A stretch of DNA of 64,000 nt from Microbulbifer celer (GCF_020991125.1 NZ_CP087715.1:1267501-1331500); one strand, 5' to 3'; positions 1 through 9,690 are shown, counted from the stretch's first letter. The notes: generated by a model not told the origin, from the sequence alone. Translations and numbers: made by a program.

Positions 1-42
1 GCGAATCCATCTCGTGCGCTTAAGATTTCGGAAAGTACGAAT

Positions 43-765
43 ATGCAAAATTCCCACACCGTCAAAATAGAGCCGAGCTGGTATTCGGTGCTGGAATCGG
101 AATTCAACAAACCCTACATGGCAGAGTTGCGTCAGTTTTTACAGCAGGAAAAGCAGGCGGGTAAAAACATCTTCCCGCCCGGTGGCCAGATTTTCAACGC
201 CTTTAATTCCACACCTTTCGATCAGGTAAAGGTGGTCGTACTCGGCCAGGATCCCTACCACGGAGCGGGCCAGGCCCACGGGCTCTGCTTTTCGGTCATG
301 CCTGGCGTACGTATTCCACCTTCACTGCAGAATATCTATAAAGAGCTGCAATCCGATCTGGATATCGCGCCGCCCAACCATGGCTGCCTGCAGCCTTGGG
401 CGGAGCAGGGCGTATTATTGCTGAATGCAACGCTCACGGTCGAGGAGAGTAAAGCCGGTGCGCATCAGGGACGCGGTTGGGAGCAGTTTACTGATGCCGC
501 CGTACACGCACTGGCGGAGCAGCGGGAAGGGCTGGTGTTTATTCTCTGGGGCAGCTACGCGCAGAAGAAAGGCGCCTTTATCGATCGCAACAAACACCTG
601 GTGCTGCGTGCCCCGCACCCCTCGCCGCTGTCGGCGCATCGGGGGTTCTTCGGCACCCGGCCGTTTTCGCAGGCCAATGCCTATTTACGGGAACGCGGAG
701 AGGTGCCTATCGATTGGGCGCTGCCCGCCGCTTCGGGGCTGCAGCGGGTAGCGGTAGAGGTATAA
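43..765 (+). CDS. ung: Uracil-DNA glycosylase
   Basis: Removes uracil from DNA to start base-excision repair in the cytoplasm. The 240-residue protein has the family length. It carries the water-activating GQDPYH motif at residues 68-73 (catalytic Asp70), the GVLLLNA strand near residue 123 and the HPSPLSA minor-groove loop at residues 192-198. A GGAAAG sequence lies 8-10 bases before the ATG. It is the last housekeeping gene before the accessory island, so it marks one island border. Identification is by family motifs and is secure. Confidence 0.97.
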   Translation: MQNSHTVKIEPSWYSVLESEFNKPYMAELRQFLQQEKQAGKNIFPPGGQIFNAFNSTPFDQVKVVVLGQDPYHGAGQAHGLCFSVMPGVRIPPSLQNIYKELQSDLDIAPPNHGCLQPWAEQGVLLLNATLTVEESKAGAHQGRGWEQFTDAAVHALAEQREGLVFILWGSYAQKKGAFIDRNKHLVLRAPHPSPLSAHRGFFGTRPFSQANAYLRERGEVPIDWALPAASGLQRVAVEV

Positions 766-942
766 AGTTGTAGCAGTAAGGCCCCGTACTTTGGATGTGA
801 GTATCCCCTGACAATGGCGGCTAGCACGATTCAGGGAGGGGGCATGCCGCGATAACACTTTCCGTGGCCAATTGCGCCAAAGCGCCGCCTCGCATAACCT
901 ATGGGGCAAACTGAGAATAACGTCACAAGAATACTGTTTTGC

Positions 943-3741
943 ATGGCCACGGAAACCCCTAACCAGAACCCCGAACAGCGCGCCCGCGACCGCATAGATC
1001 GCCAACTCGGCCAGGCCGGTTGGCTGGTGCAGAGCAAGAAGCAACTCAACCCCCATGCCGGCCCCGGCGTAGCGGTGCGCGAATACCAGACCGACGTGGG
1101 CCCGGCGGACTATGTGCTGTTCGTCGAAGGCAAGGCCGTGGGGGTGATCGAGGCCAAACCGGAAGACTGGGGCCACAAGATCACTGGCGCCGAAGAGCAG
1201 GCCGAGGGCTACGCCAACGCCCGGCTCAAGTGGATCAACAACAAGGCACCCCTGCCGTTCATCTACCAGAGCACTGGCGCCATCACCCGCTTCACCAATG
1301 GCCGCGATCCCGCCCCGCGCTCGCGGGAAATCTTCCACTTCCCCCGCCCGGAAGAGCTGGCCCGCTGGCAGGAGCGCCTGGACGACAGCCAGAGCACTTT
1401 GCGAGAGGGGTTGAAAAGCCTGCCACCGCTCAATACCGATGGCCTGCGCGACTGCCAGATCAAGGCCATCAATAACCTGGAAGCGTCCTTCAAGGAGGAT
1501 AAACCCCGCGCCCTGGTGCAAATGGCTACCGGTTCCGGTAAAACCTATACGGCCATCACCGCCGCCTACCGCCTGCTCAAGCACGCCAGGGCCAAGCGCA
1601 TCCTGTTTCTGGTGGATACCAAAAACCTGGGTGAACAGGCAGAGCAGGAATTCATGGCCTATGTTCCCAATGATGACAACCGCAAATTCACCGAGCTGTA
1701 CACAGTGCAGCGGCTCAAGTCCTCTTTTGTGGCCAGCGACAGCCAGGTATGCATCAGCACCATCCAGCGCATGTACTCGCTGCTCAAGGGTGAAGAACTG
1801 GATGAAGCCACCGAAGAAGACAACCCGGCCGAAAAAAAGGGCCTGAAAAAAGAGCCCCTGCCGGTGGTTTACAACGAAAAGATCCCCCCGGAATTCTTCG
1901 ATTTCATCATCATCGACGAATGCCACCGCTCCATCTACAACCTCTGGCGGCAGGTGATCGAATACTTCGACGCCTACCTGATTGGCCTTACCGCTACCCC
2001 GGATAACCGCACCTACGGCTTCTTCAAAAAGAATGTGGTCAGCGAATACGACCATGAAAAGGCCGTCGCCGATGGCGTCAACGTGGGCAACGAGGTCTAC
2101 CTGATCGAAACCCAGAAGACCAAAAGCGGCGGCGTGATCGAAGCCAGCCAACAGGTAGAGAAACGCGAACGCCTCACCCGTAAGCACCGCTGGGAAACCC
2201 AGGACGAAGACGAAGTCTACAGTTCCAAGCAGTTGGACAGAGACATCGTCAATCCGGACCAGATACGCACCGTCATCCGCACCTTCAGGGACAAACTGCC
2301 GGACATCTTCCCCGGCCGACAGGAAGTGCCCAAAACCCTGATCTTCGCCAAAACCGACAGCCACGCCGACGACATCATCCACACCGTGCGCGAGGAATTA
2401 GGCGAGAGCAACGCCTTCTGCAAGAAGATCACACACAACGCGGACGACCCCAAATCCGTGCTCAACCAGTTCCGCAACGACTACGATCCGCGTATAGCCG
2501 TCACCGTGGACATGATTGCCACCGGCACCGACGTGCGCCCGCTGGAATGCCTGCTCTTCATGCGTGACGTGAAAAGCAAGAACTACTTCGAGCAGATGAA
2601 GGGCCGCGGCACCCGCACCCTGGACAAGGACGGCCTGAAAAAAGTCACCCCCTCCGCCAACAGCGCCAAGACCCACTACGTCATCGTCGATGCCATCGGC
2701 GTTACCCAATCCGTAAAAACCGCCAGCCAGCCGCTGATCACCAAACCCGGCATCTCCCTGAAAGAACTGGCCATGGGCGTAATGATGGGCGCCGCCCGCG
2801 ACGAGGACAGCGTCTCCTCCCTGGCCGGTCGCCTGGCCCGCCTGGACAAACAACTGGACGACAAAGACCGAGCCCGCATCAGCGAAAAAGCCGGCGGCAC
2901 GCCACTGACCCTGATTGTTGGTGAACTGTTCAATGCCATCAACCCGGACGTAGTGGAACAGAAAGCCTGCGAAATCGCCCGGGTACCGGCGGACAGCAAC
3001 CCCGGCGACGACGCCCGGGACAAAGCCCGCGATCAACTGGTAGGGGAGGCCGCCAAAGTCTTCAATGGCGAACTGATCGAACTGCTAGACACTATCCGCC
3101 GCGAAAAGGAACAGACCATCGTCCACGAAGACCTGGACGAAGTGCTGAAAGCGGAGTGGGCCGGTGAAACCCGGGCCAACGCCGAAGCCCTGGTACAGGA
3201 CTTTGCCGACTATCTCAACCAGAACCGCGACCAGATCGAAGCCCTGACCATCTACTTCCAGACCCCGGCCCGTCGCAGTGAAGTCACTTTTGAGATGATC
3301 AGAACCCTGCTCGACGCCCTGCAACAGGACAGGCCCAAGCTGGCTCCGCTCAGAGTCTGGGCAGCCTACGAACACCTAGACAACACCCGTCATTCCCGCG
3401 AAGGCGGGAATCCAGTGTCTGAACTAACCGCGTTAGTCTCCCTTATCCGCCGAGTTTGCGGTCTGGACAAAGAAATCACCCCTTTCACCGCCACCGTAAA
3501 GGAAAACTTCAAGCGCTGGATCTTCCAGCGCCACAGCGGCGCCGGCGAAAAATTCAACGAGGAACAAATGACCTGGCTCACCCTGATCCGCGATCACATT
3601 ACCAGCTCCTTCCACCTGGAGCGCGACGACCTGGAAATGGCGCCCTTTGACAGCAAAGGTGGCCTGGGGAGAATGTATCAGTTGTTTGGGGATCAGATGG
3701 ATGGGGTGATTGAGGAATTGAATCGGGAGTTGGTGGCGTGA
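943..3741 (+). CDS. hsdR: Type I restriction enzyme, R subunit
   Basis: Motor and nuclease subunit of a type I restriction-modification complex; it translocates and cleaves DNA lacking the host methylation. From ATG 943 it has 932 residues. The N-terminal PD-(D/E)xK nuclease has its EAK triad near residue 70. The helicase core shows Walker A ATGSGKT near 195, a DECH box near 325 and LTATPDN just after. A longer frame opens at ATG 901, but 943 gives the usual MATETPNQNPEQRARDRID start of the family. Neither start has a strong ribosome site. The stop overlaps the hsdS start by 4 bases (GTGA), implying coupled translation. Residues 816-826 are encoded by an inserted palindromic repeat (separate entry). 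Confidence 0.95.
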   Translation: MATETPNQNPEQRARDRIDRQLGQAGWLVQSKKQLNPHAGPGVAVREYQTDVGPADYVLFVEGKAVGVIEAKPEDWGHKITGAEEQAEGYANARLKWINNKAPLPFIYQSTGAITRFTNGRDPAPRSREIFHFPRPEELARWQERLDDSQSTLREGLKSLPPLNTDGLRDCQIKAINNLEASFKEDKPRALVQMATGSGKTYTAITAAYRLLKHARAKRILFLVDTKNLGEQAEQEFMAYVPNDDNRKFTELYTVQRLKSSFVASDSQVCISTIQRMYSLLKGEELDEATEEDNPAEKKGLKKEPLPVVYNEKIPPEFFDFIIIDECHRSIYNLWRQVIEYFDAYLIGLTATPDNRTYGFFKKNVVSEYDHEKAVADGVNVGNEVYLIETQKTKSGGVIEASQQVEKRERLTRKHRWETQDEDEVYSSKQLDRDIVNPDQIRTVIRTFRDKLPDIFPGRQEVPKTLIFAKTDSHADDIIHTVREELGESNAFCKKITHNADDPKSVLNQFRNDYDPRIAVTVDMIATGTDVRPLECLLFMRDVKSKNYFEQMKGRGTRTLDKDGLKKVTPSANSAKTHYVIVDAIGVTQSVKTASQPLITKPGISLKELAMGVMMGAARDEDSVSSLAGRLARLDKQLDDKDRARISEKAGGTPLTLIVGELFNAINPDVVEQKACEIARVPADSNPGDDARDKARDQLVGEAAKVFNGELIELLDTIRREKEQTIVHEDLDEVLKAEWAGETRANAEALVQDFADYLNQNRDQIEALTIYFQTPARRSEVTFEMIRTLLDALQQDRPKLAPLRVWAAYEHLDNTRHSREGGNPVSELTALVSLIRRVCGLDKEITPFTATVKENFKRWIFQRHSGAGEKFNEEQMTWLTLIRDHITSSFHLERDDLEMAPFDSKGGLGRMYQLFGDQMDGVIEELNRELVA
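3388..3415. repeat. REP/dRS3-like palindrome inside hsdR
   Basis: A 20-base palindrome, ATTCCCGC-GAAG-GCGGGAAT at 3392-3411, within a CGTCATTCCCGCG...GGAATCCAG context. It is read in frame within hsdR as the peptide RHSREGGNPVS between the helicase and C-terminal parts. The sequence fits the ATTCCC-N8-GGGAAT pattern of neisserial dRS3 repeats and similar proteobacterial REP-type repeats; that likeness is from general knowledge. No other copy was seen in this window. Confidence 0.8.
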
Positions 3742-5252
3742 CAGAGGTAAGCTTGCCTGCTGGATGGAAAGAAACAAGTCTGGAAAACCTTATTGCCTTC
3801 GCTTTGGGAGGCGATTGGGGGAAAGATGAATCTTTCGATGATCCTGACTATGTTGCTGTTCGGTGTATTCGCGCCTCTGAAATCAAGAGATGGGAGGAGG
3901 AAAAAGGGCAAACAGCCGCATTAAGGAAGATCAAGAAGTCGAGCCTTGAGAAGCGAGCGCTAATTGAAGGCGATATTCTTGTTGAAATATCTGGAGGGGG
4001 GCCTGAGCAGCCGGTTGGAAGGACTGTCTTAATTGATAAGGCTGCACTTTCCCAGCATCCAGGTGTTGAAAAGGTGTGCACAAACTTTTTTCGCCTTATT
4101 CGACCTTCATCAATGGTTTATCCTAAGTATCTAAGTTATTTCCTCCATAGCTTTTACAAGTCGGGAAAAATATCTGACTATCAAGGAGGAAGTAACAATC
4201 TTAGAAACCTCAAATTTAAAGACTATGTGACTATTACTGTTCCATTGCCACCGATTGATGAGCAAAAGGGTATTGTCGCCAAAATCGAAACCCTATTTTC
4301 CGAACTCGACAAAGGCATCGAATCTCTGAAAACCGCCCGGCAACAACTCAAAGCCTACCGCCAAGCCGTCCTAAAACACGCCTTCGAAGGCAAACTCACC
4401 AAACAATGGCGCCAACAAAACCCCGACAAACTGGAATCCCCAGAACAACTCCTCGCCCGCATCCAGCAGGAGCGCGAACAGTGCTACCAGCAGAAATTTG
4501 AAGAATGGAAGCGGGCCATTAAGGCCTGGGAAGGCAGTGGCAAGGAGGGGAAGAAGCCCTCAAAACCAAAAAAAATCAAAGAGATATCCACCCTAGATAG
4601 CGAGGTTCTTTCCTCGCTTCCAGAAACCCCTCCAGGTTGGATGTGGGGAAAACTTGGCTTGATGACCTGTGGGGTTGAATATGGAACTTCGGCTAAATCC
4701 TCTGGTGTGGGAGATGTTCCTGTCGTGCGGATGGGAAACCTTCGAGGCGGAATTATTGATTGGTCTGACTTGGTCTTTACATCTGATAAAGAAGAGATTG
4801 ATAAGTACTCGTTACAAGAAGGTGACGTTCTGTTCAATAGAACCAATAGTCCAGAGCTGGTGGGGAAAACGGCTATCTACAAAGGTGAGCAGGAGGCGCT
4901 GTTTGCTGGATATCTTATCCGGGTGAACCATATTCCAAGTATCGTGGATGGGCGGTATCTTAATTATTTTCTGAACTCTTTAATTGCGAAGGGATACGGG
5001 AATACGGTCAAAACAGATGGTGTCAACCAGTCAAACATCAATGGAGAGAAGTTACAGGGATACCCTTTCCCGTTCTGCTCTTTGGATGAGCAGGTGGAAA
5101 TTGTAACTGTGCTTGACGAAAAACTTTCTACCGCCGAAAAAACATTGGAAGAGATAGGGGCGCAACTTGACAAGGCCGGAGCTCTCCGACAATCCATCCT
5201 GAAAAAAGCCTTTTCCGGCAAATTTCTCCCGAAATATAGACAGGAACAATAA
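3738..5252 (+). CDS. hsdS: Type I restriction enzyme, S (specificity) subunit
   Basis: DNA-recognition subunit that sets the target sequence for both methylation and restriction. The 504 residues split into target-recognition domain 1 (about 1-175), a helical conserved region starting at IDEQKGIVAKIETLFSELD (about 174-270), target-recognition domain 2 (about 290-440) and a closing helical region with DEQVEIV...QSILKKAFSGK. GTG 3738 overlaps the hsdR stop by 4 bases, and its TAA shares one base with the next ATG. The two recognition domains are clearly AT-richer than the central conserved segment (about 4270-4560). That is the mosaic pattern expected when recognition domains are exchanged by recombination. 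Confidence 0.95.
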   Translation: MTEVSLPAGWKETSLENLIAFALGGDWGKDESFDDPDYVAVRCIRASEIKRWEEEKGQTAALRKIKKSSLEKRALIEGDILVEISGGGPEQPVGRTVLIDKAALSQHPGVEKVCTNFFRLIRPSSMVYPKYLSYFLHSFYKSGKISDYQGGSNNLRNLKFKDYVTITVPLPPIDEQKGIVAKIETLFSELDKGIESLKTARQQLKAYRQAVLKHAFEGKLTKQWRQQNPDKLESPEQLLARIQQEREQCYQQKFEEWKRAIKAWEGSGKEGKKPSKPKKIKEISTLDSEVLSSLPETPPGWMWGKLGLMTCGVEYGTSAKSSGVGDVPVVRMGNLRGGIIDWSDLVFTSDKEEIDKYSLQEGDVLFNRTNSPELVGKTAIYKGEQEALFAGYLIRVNHIPSIVDGRYLNYFLNSLIAKGYGNTVKTDGVNQSNINGEKLQGYPFPFCSLDEQVEIVTVLDEKLSTAEKTLEEIGAQLDKAGALRQSILKKAFSGKFLPKYRQEQ

Positions 5253-8089
5253 TGATTACGCCGTGTTACAAAGGAATGCGTTGGCTGAAATGTGATCTTC
5301 AGATGCAGACGCCTGCTGACTCTCGTCACTGGCAAGGAGATCGCCTTAAATCTGGCCAGGAAGCCGTGGCAGCGAAGGAGTTCGCCGAGGCTTGTTACTA
5401 CGCTGGGTTGGACATAGTAGGAATAACGGATCACAACTTCCTAAGTAAGAACTTTATTCCCCATTTGCAGTCCGCCTTCGAGGAGCTTGAGCGCGAGCAT
5501 AACCACAGCGTCTTCCTATTTCCTGGATTTGAATTTGAAGCAGCCGGGGTTGGGCGTGGCGCTCACATACTCTGCTTGTTTGAGCCTAAGGCTGAATTAG
5601 CCCAGCTCGATGCCATCCTCACAGAGTGTGGTGTTGCGTATCCAAGAGTTGGAGCAGACGGCCAACTGGCAAAGTCCGACAAAAATCTCAAAGACATATT
5701 GCGCATCGTTCAAGAAAAGCATGGTGGCATCGTGATCATGCCACACGCGATGAGTAATGATGGGATTTTCGATGACGAATCTATTTCAAATTGGTTGCAG
5801 CAAGATCAGTTTACCAATCCCGAACTGCTGGCGATTGAAGTTCCAAGACCTGTTCACCTCATGTCGGCGGGATATCAACGTTTGCTGAAGTCAGGGGGTG
5901 ATTGTCAACCAGGGTGGAGTCGTGTACGCCCGATAGCAACGCTGATGTCCTCGGACAATAAGAAGCTAATTGACTGTGATCATGAAGAGGCACCAACACC
6001 CAACAGTATTGGTTACCGATACTCCTGGATAAAAATGTCGGCCCCTTCCATAGAATCGCTTCGGCAGGCTTTTCTTGATCACCAGTCTCGCATTGTTTTG
6101 CCGGAAAATGTGGTGAAAGATGTACATCCTGCCGATCGTGTTCGCCAAGCGGTAATTCAGTCTCTGTCGATTAAGAACGTAGCTTTCCTGGGCGATCAGG
6201 AGATTCACTTCTCATCAAACATGAATTGTGTGATTGGTGGTCGCGGAAGCGGAAAATCCACCTTGCTTGAATACCTGCGTATTATTTTTGGCAAGGATAA
6301 ACCAGAGGACATTGATGCGGGCACGAGAAGCCGAATCAAACGGGTTCGGGACACCCTGAACCAACCAGGAGCAGAGCTTGAAGTGTCCTGGGTTAGCGCT
6401 GATGGCGTGGAAGATCGTATCGTATGGCAAAACGAGCAGCCTGCTGTACAACGCGATGATATGCATGATCCTGAGACGTTCTTCCAGAGCTTGCCTATCC
6501 GCTTCTTCAGCCAACAGCAGCTCAATCGTCTCACCGAGTCAAAAAAAGGGGATGACGGGCAGATACCCCAGGCACAGCGCCTGTTGGAACTGGTCGACGG
6601 GTTCGCTACAAACGAACTTTCTAATCTAGATGATCAGGAAAGAAAGCTGAAGCTTAAAATGCAGGCATCATTTTCCAACCTTCGGCAAGCCAAAGCGTTA
6701 GAGAAAGATCTCAAAAAATCCCAGCAAGAATATCAGGAGCTTGATCGCCAGTGGAAAGCACGAAGTGAGATTCAGGCAGATGCAATCAGGCACCAAAAAC
6801 TAAAGGCGGAAAGCCGTTATCTCGACTCTCTCTATGGAAGTCAAGGGAGGCAATTCACAGATGTTGCCGAGCTCGCGGACGTTGTAGTGAACTCCCATGC
6901 TTCGTTTCAGATTGAAGATGCGCCCCATGGTCCTTGGCTTGAGCAGCTTGACGAGAAGGTCAAACAGGCCAAAGAGAGCCTTGCAAAGCATATTCGCCAA
7001 GCTGTTGAGCAGTACCAGAAAAGTGTTGAGTCGTTCAAGGCCGATGACCCTACTTGGAGCGCGATCCAGCAGGATCTTGATCAGGCCGATACCAAGTTTA
7101 GTCAGGCGTGCGCCGCCAAGGGGCTGACCCCTGACGATGTGGGGCACTTAAAGGAAGTTGATCAAGCCAGGGCCAAGAAGCAGAGAGAAATTACTGAGCT
7201 TCAGGCTGAAATCAAGAGATTGAAAGACGAGGCTGGCGACCCCGAGGTGCAGGTCCAGCTACTACATCAAATTTGGCAGGAACAACTACAAAAACGGGTT
7301 GAAGCTGCGAATCGCGCAAATGATCTAGCGGTTCTGACTGAGGAGCAGCGCAAGTTCATAGAAGTGACGGTGCAATATCAGTTTGACCAGGCTAGTTTCT
7401 CGGAGCTATGGAGTCACTTTGGCCCTAAAGACGGTCGAACCGCCCTGGCCCGCTCATGGAGCGATATAGGGCAGGCATTGATGGACCGATTCAGTCAGAT
7501 ACCAGACTGTAATCGCACTTCCCCCTGGGAACTGTTGAGAAATCTCTACCATGACAATGGCGGAGAGGGCGCTCAGCAACTTTTTCAGAATCAGGCTGGT
7601 AACCTCAAGCAGCACATCGTGGAAAACATAGAGAGCTGGGACCAGCTTCGGTTATCTCGTGTGAAGGATGTCGTTGATTTAAAACTGTTTCGATCTGATG
7701 GCTCAGTTGCCGGGAGCATCTCTGAAGGTTCCCTTTCCGACGGTCAACGCAATACCGCAGCGCTCGCCTTGCTGCTAGCTCAGAATGGCGGCCCCCTTGT
7801 GATAGATCAGCCCGAAGATGAACTGGACTCAAATTTTGTGTTCAAGGAGCTGATACCGATGCTTCGCAAGGTGAAAGCCGGTCGTCAAATCATACTGGCA
7901 ACCCACAATGCCAACCTGCCAGTAAACGGTGATGCCGAGTTGGTTTATGCGCTTGAGGCCAAAGGTGGAAAGGGGGCGGTTCGCGCACAAGGAGGACTTG
8001 ACGAGGCGAGTGTTACAGCCTCTGTCCTCGATATCATGGAAGGCACGGAAGAAGCTTTTAGACGCCGGCGAGAGAAGTATCACTTTTGA
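5252..8089 (+). CDS. PHP-domain / SMC-like AAA ATPase (TrlF-like)
   Basis: A 945-residue protein with an N-terminal PHP-type domain (about 10-290) and a C-terminal SMC/ABC-class ATPase. PHP-like motifs are DLQMQTP at 15-21, ITDHNF near 60, FPGFEFEA near 90 and IVIMPHA near 165. The ATPase shows Walker A GGRGSGKST near 329, a coiled-coil-rich middle (about 430-690), signature LSDGQR near 828, Walker B VIDQPEDELDS near 850 and an H-loop ATHN near 884. The architecture matches what NCBI calls the TrlF family. The usual HxH metal motif of PHP enzymes is QxQ here. It starts one base into the hsdS stop and sits inside the RM operon, which suggests an accessory defence nuclease or sensor. That role is inference; the substrate is unknown. 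Confidence 0.75.
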   Translation: MITPCYKGMRWLKCDLQMQTPADSRHWQGDRLKSGQEAVAAKEFAEACYYAGLDIVGITDHNFLSKNFIPHLQSAFEELEREHNHSVFLFPGFEFEAAGVGRGAHILCLFEPKAELAQLDAILTECGVAYPRVGADGQLAKSDKNLKDILRIVQEKHGGIVIMPHAMSNDGIFDDESISNWLQQDQFTNPELLAIEVPRPVHLMSAGYQRLLKSGGDCQPGWSRVRPIATLMSSDNKKLIDCDHEEAPTPNSIGYRYSWIKMSAPSIESLRQAFLDHQSRIVLPENVVKDVHPADRVRQAVIQSLSIKNVAFLGDQEIHFSSNMNCVIGGRGSGKSTLLEYLRIIFGKDKPEDIDAGTRSRIKRVRDTLNQPGAELEVSWVSADGVEDRIVWQNEQPAVQRDDMHDPETFFQSLPIRFFSQQQLNRLTESKKGDDGQIPQAQRLLELVDGFATNELSNLDDQERKLKLKMQASFSNLRQAKALEKDLKKSQQEYQELDRQWKARSEIQADAIRHQKLKAESRYLDSLYGSQGRQFTDVAELADVVVNSHASFQIEDAPHGPWLEQLDEKVKQAKESLAKHIRQAVEQYQKSVESFKADDPTWSAIQQDLDQADTKFSQACAAKGLTPDDVGHLKEVDQARAKKQREITELQAEIKRLKDEAGDPEVQVQLLHQIWQEQLQKRVEAANRANDLAVLTEEQRKFIEVTVQYQFDQASFSELWSHFGPKDGRTALARSWSDIGQALMDRFSQIPDCNRTSPWELLRNLYHDNGGEGAQQLFQNQAGNLKQHIVENIESWDQLRLSRVKDVVDLKLFRSDGSVAGSISEGSLSDGQRNTAALALLLAQNGGPLVIDQPEDELDSNFVFKELIPMLRKVKAGRQIILATHNANLPVNGDAELVYALEAKGGKGAVRAQGGLDEASVTASVLDIMEGTEEAFRRRREKYHF

Positions 8090-9681
8090 GCAGCCAGAAA
8101 ATGACTTCCAAACTCCCCATCAACCTCGACTCCCTGCTCCACCACCGCACCATCGAAAGCGAGCGGGTGGAATACAAGACAGGCTGGAACCCGGAAGCAG
8201 TGCTGCACAGCATCTGTGCCTTCGCCAATGATTTTCACAATCTGGGCGGCGGCTATGTGGTGGTGGGTGTCGAAGAGCAGAATGGGCAACCCCTGATTTC
8301 GGAAGAAAGGCCGCCCGTGGGTTTACAGCCAGAGCAGATCGACGGCATCCAGAAGGAGCTGCTGAACCTGGGCAATGCGGCCATACAACCACCATATCAT
8401 CCACTCACCGCCACTTATGAGGTGAAGGGCAAACTGATTCTGGTGCTGTGGGTACCGGGCGGGGAAACCCGGCCCTACAAGGCCAGAACCCGCCTGGGTG
8501 ACAAGAAGGCGGATTGGGCGTACTACCTGCGCAAGCACACCAGCACCGTGCGCGCCAAAGGGGCGGACGAGCGGGAGCTGTTGTCGCTGGCGGCGACGGT
8601 GCCGTTTGATGACCGTTACCGGCAGGGGGCCAGTCTCACCGATCTGTCACCCCACCTGATGCGCGAATTTCTCCAGGAGATCGGCAGTGAGTTGACCGCC
8701 GAGGCCGCCACCCTCGATGCCGAGGCGCTGGGGCGGCGCATGAATGTGGTGGGTGGCCCGGCGGGGATGGCCTTCCCCAAGAACGTGGGGCTGCTGTTTT
8801 TCAACGAGCACCCGGAGCAGTTCTTCCCGGCCACCCAAATCGACGTGGTGTATTTCCCCGATGGGCCGGGCGGTGACCGCTTCGAGGAAAAGGAGTTTCG
8901 CGGCCCGCTGGGGCGTATTACCCGCGATGCGGTGGATTACATCGCCCGCAATTACCTGAAGGAAACCGTCATCAAGCACCCGGACCGGCCCCAGGCCGAG
9001 CGCTTCTGGAACTATCCGCTGGCGGCCATTGAAGAGGCGGTGGTAAATGCGGTATATCACCGCTCCTATGAAATCCGCGAGCCGATCGAGGTGCGTATCA
9101 TCCCGGAGGAGCTGATGGTGCTGAGCTTCCCCGGCCCGGATCGCTCCATCCGCATGGAGGATCTGCAGGCGGGCCGCGCCGTCAGCCGCCGCTACCGCAA
9201 CCGCCGCATTGGCCAGTTCCTGAAGGAACTGGATCTCACCGAGGGCCGCTCCACCGGCATTCCCAAGATTCTGCGGGTCATGCGGGCCAACGGCTCTCCT
9301 ACTCCGATCTTTGAAAGCGATGATGAGCGCAGCTCGTTTTTGATTCGCTTGCCTGTGCATGAGGGGTTTACCGGGGAAGTCACCGGACAAGTAACCCAGC
9401 AAGTAACCCAGCAAGTAACCCAGCAAGTAACCCAGCAAGTAACCCAGCAAGTAACCCAGCAAGTAGAAGCCTTGATTTCGGCCTGTTCGGGAGAAATGAG
9501 CCGGTCTCAATTGATGGAAGCCCTGGGCCTGAAAGACCGGGTGAATTTCAGCAAAGCCTATCTGGAACCGGCGTTTGAATCTGGCCTTTTGGAAATGACC
9601 CAGCCCGACTCCCCGCGCAGCCCCACCCAGAAATACCGATTAACCAAAAAGGGCAGGCAGTGGCTTGCCCGCAAGCAGTAA
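8086..9681 (+). CDS. AlbA_2 (Schlafen-like) / HATPase_c_4 protein
   Basis: A 531-residue protein of the widespread family often labelled ATP-dependent DNA helicase or transcriptional regulator, although no helicase motifs are present. It has an AlbA_2 domain (about 15-140; ESERVEYKTGW and GGGYVVVGVEE) and a GHKL/HATPase_c_4-like domain (about 300-425; EEAVVNAVYHRSYE, EGRSTGIPKI). A run of six QVTQ units follows at residues 435-458, then a winged-helix-like tail (about 465-531). The start is uncertain. TTG 8086 overlaps the previous stop by 4 bases and has GAGAGAAG 8-15 bases upstream; ATG 8101 is the alternative and has no ribosome site. A regulatory or defence role within the RM operon is inferred from position only. 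Confidence 0.75.
   Translation: MSSQKMTSKLPINLDSLLHHRTIESERVEYKTGWNPEAVLHSICAFANDFHNLGGGYVVVGVEEQNGQPLISEERPPVGLQPEQIDGIQKELLNLGNAAIQPPYHPLTATYEVKGKLILVLWVPGGETRPYKARTRLGDKKADWAYYLRKHTSTVRAKGADERELLSLAATVPFDDRYRQGASLTDLSPHLMREFLQEIGSELTAEAATLDAEALGRRMNVVGGPAGMAFPKNVGLLFFNEHPEQFFPATQIDVVYFPDGPGGDRFEEKEFRGPLGRITRDAVDYIARNYLKETVIKHPDRPQAERFWNYPLAAIEEAVVNAVYHRSYEIREPIEVRIIPEELMVLSFPGPDRSIRMEDLQAGRAVSRRYRNRRIGQFLKELDLTEGRSTGIPKILRVMRANGSPTPIFESDDERSSFLIRLPVHEGFTGEVTGQVTQQVTQQVTQQVTQQVTQQVTQQVEALISACSGEMSRSQLMEALGLKDRVNFSKAYLEPAFESGLLEMTQPDSPRSPTQKYRLTKKGRQWLARKQ
9388..9459 (+). repeat. Six tandem copies of a 12-bp coding repeat
   Basis: CAAGTAACCCAG is repeated six times without any mismatch, followed by a partial seventh copy (CAAGTAGAAG) at 9460. 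Each unit encodes QVTQ, so changes in copy number keep the frame and only lengthen or shorten the linker before the C-terminal winged helix. Perfect identity between units suggests recent expansion or ongoing slippage. Confidence 0.97.
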
Positions 9682-9690
9682 GGACCCCGA

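Noticed and set aside
685-2382. Long minus-strand frame (565 codons) opposite hsdR
   Set aside because: It is a shadow of the GC-rich hsdR reading frame: low-complexity Gly/Val/Phe/Asp composition, no ribosome site, no family motif.
9388-9459. CRISPR-like array
   Set aside because: The repeats are 12 bases without spacers and lie inside a coding frame, so this is a coding tandem repeat.
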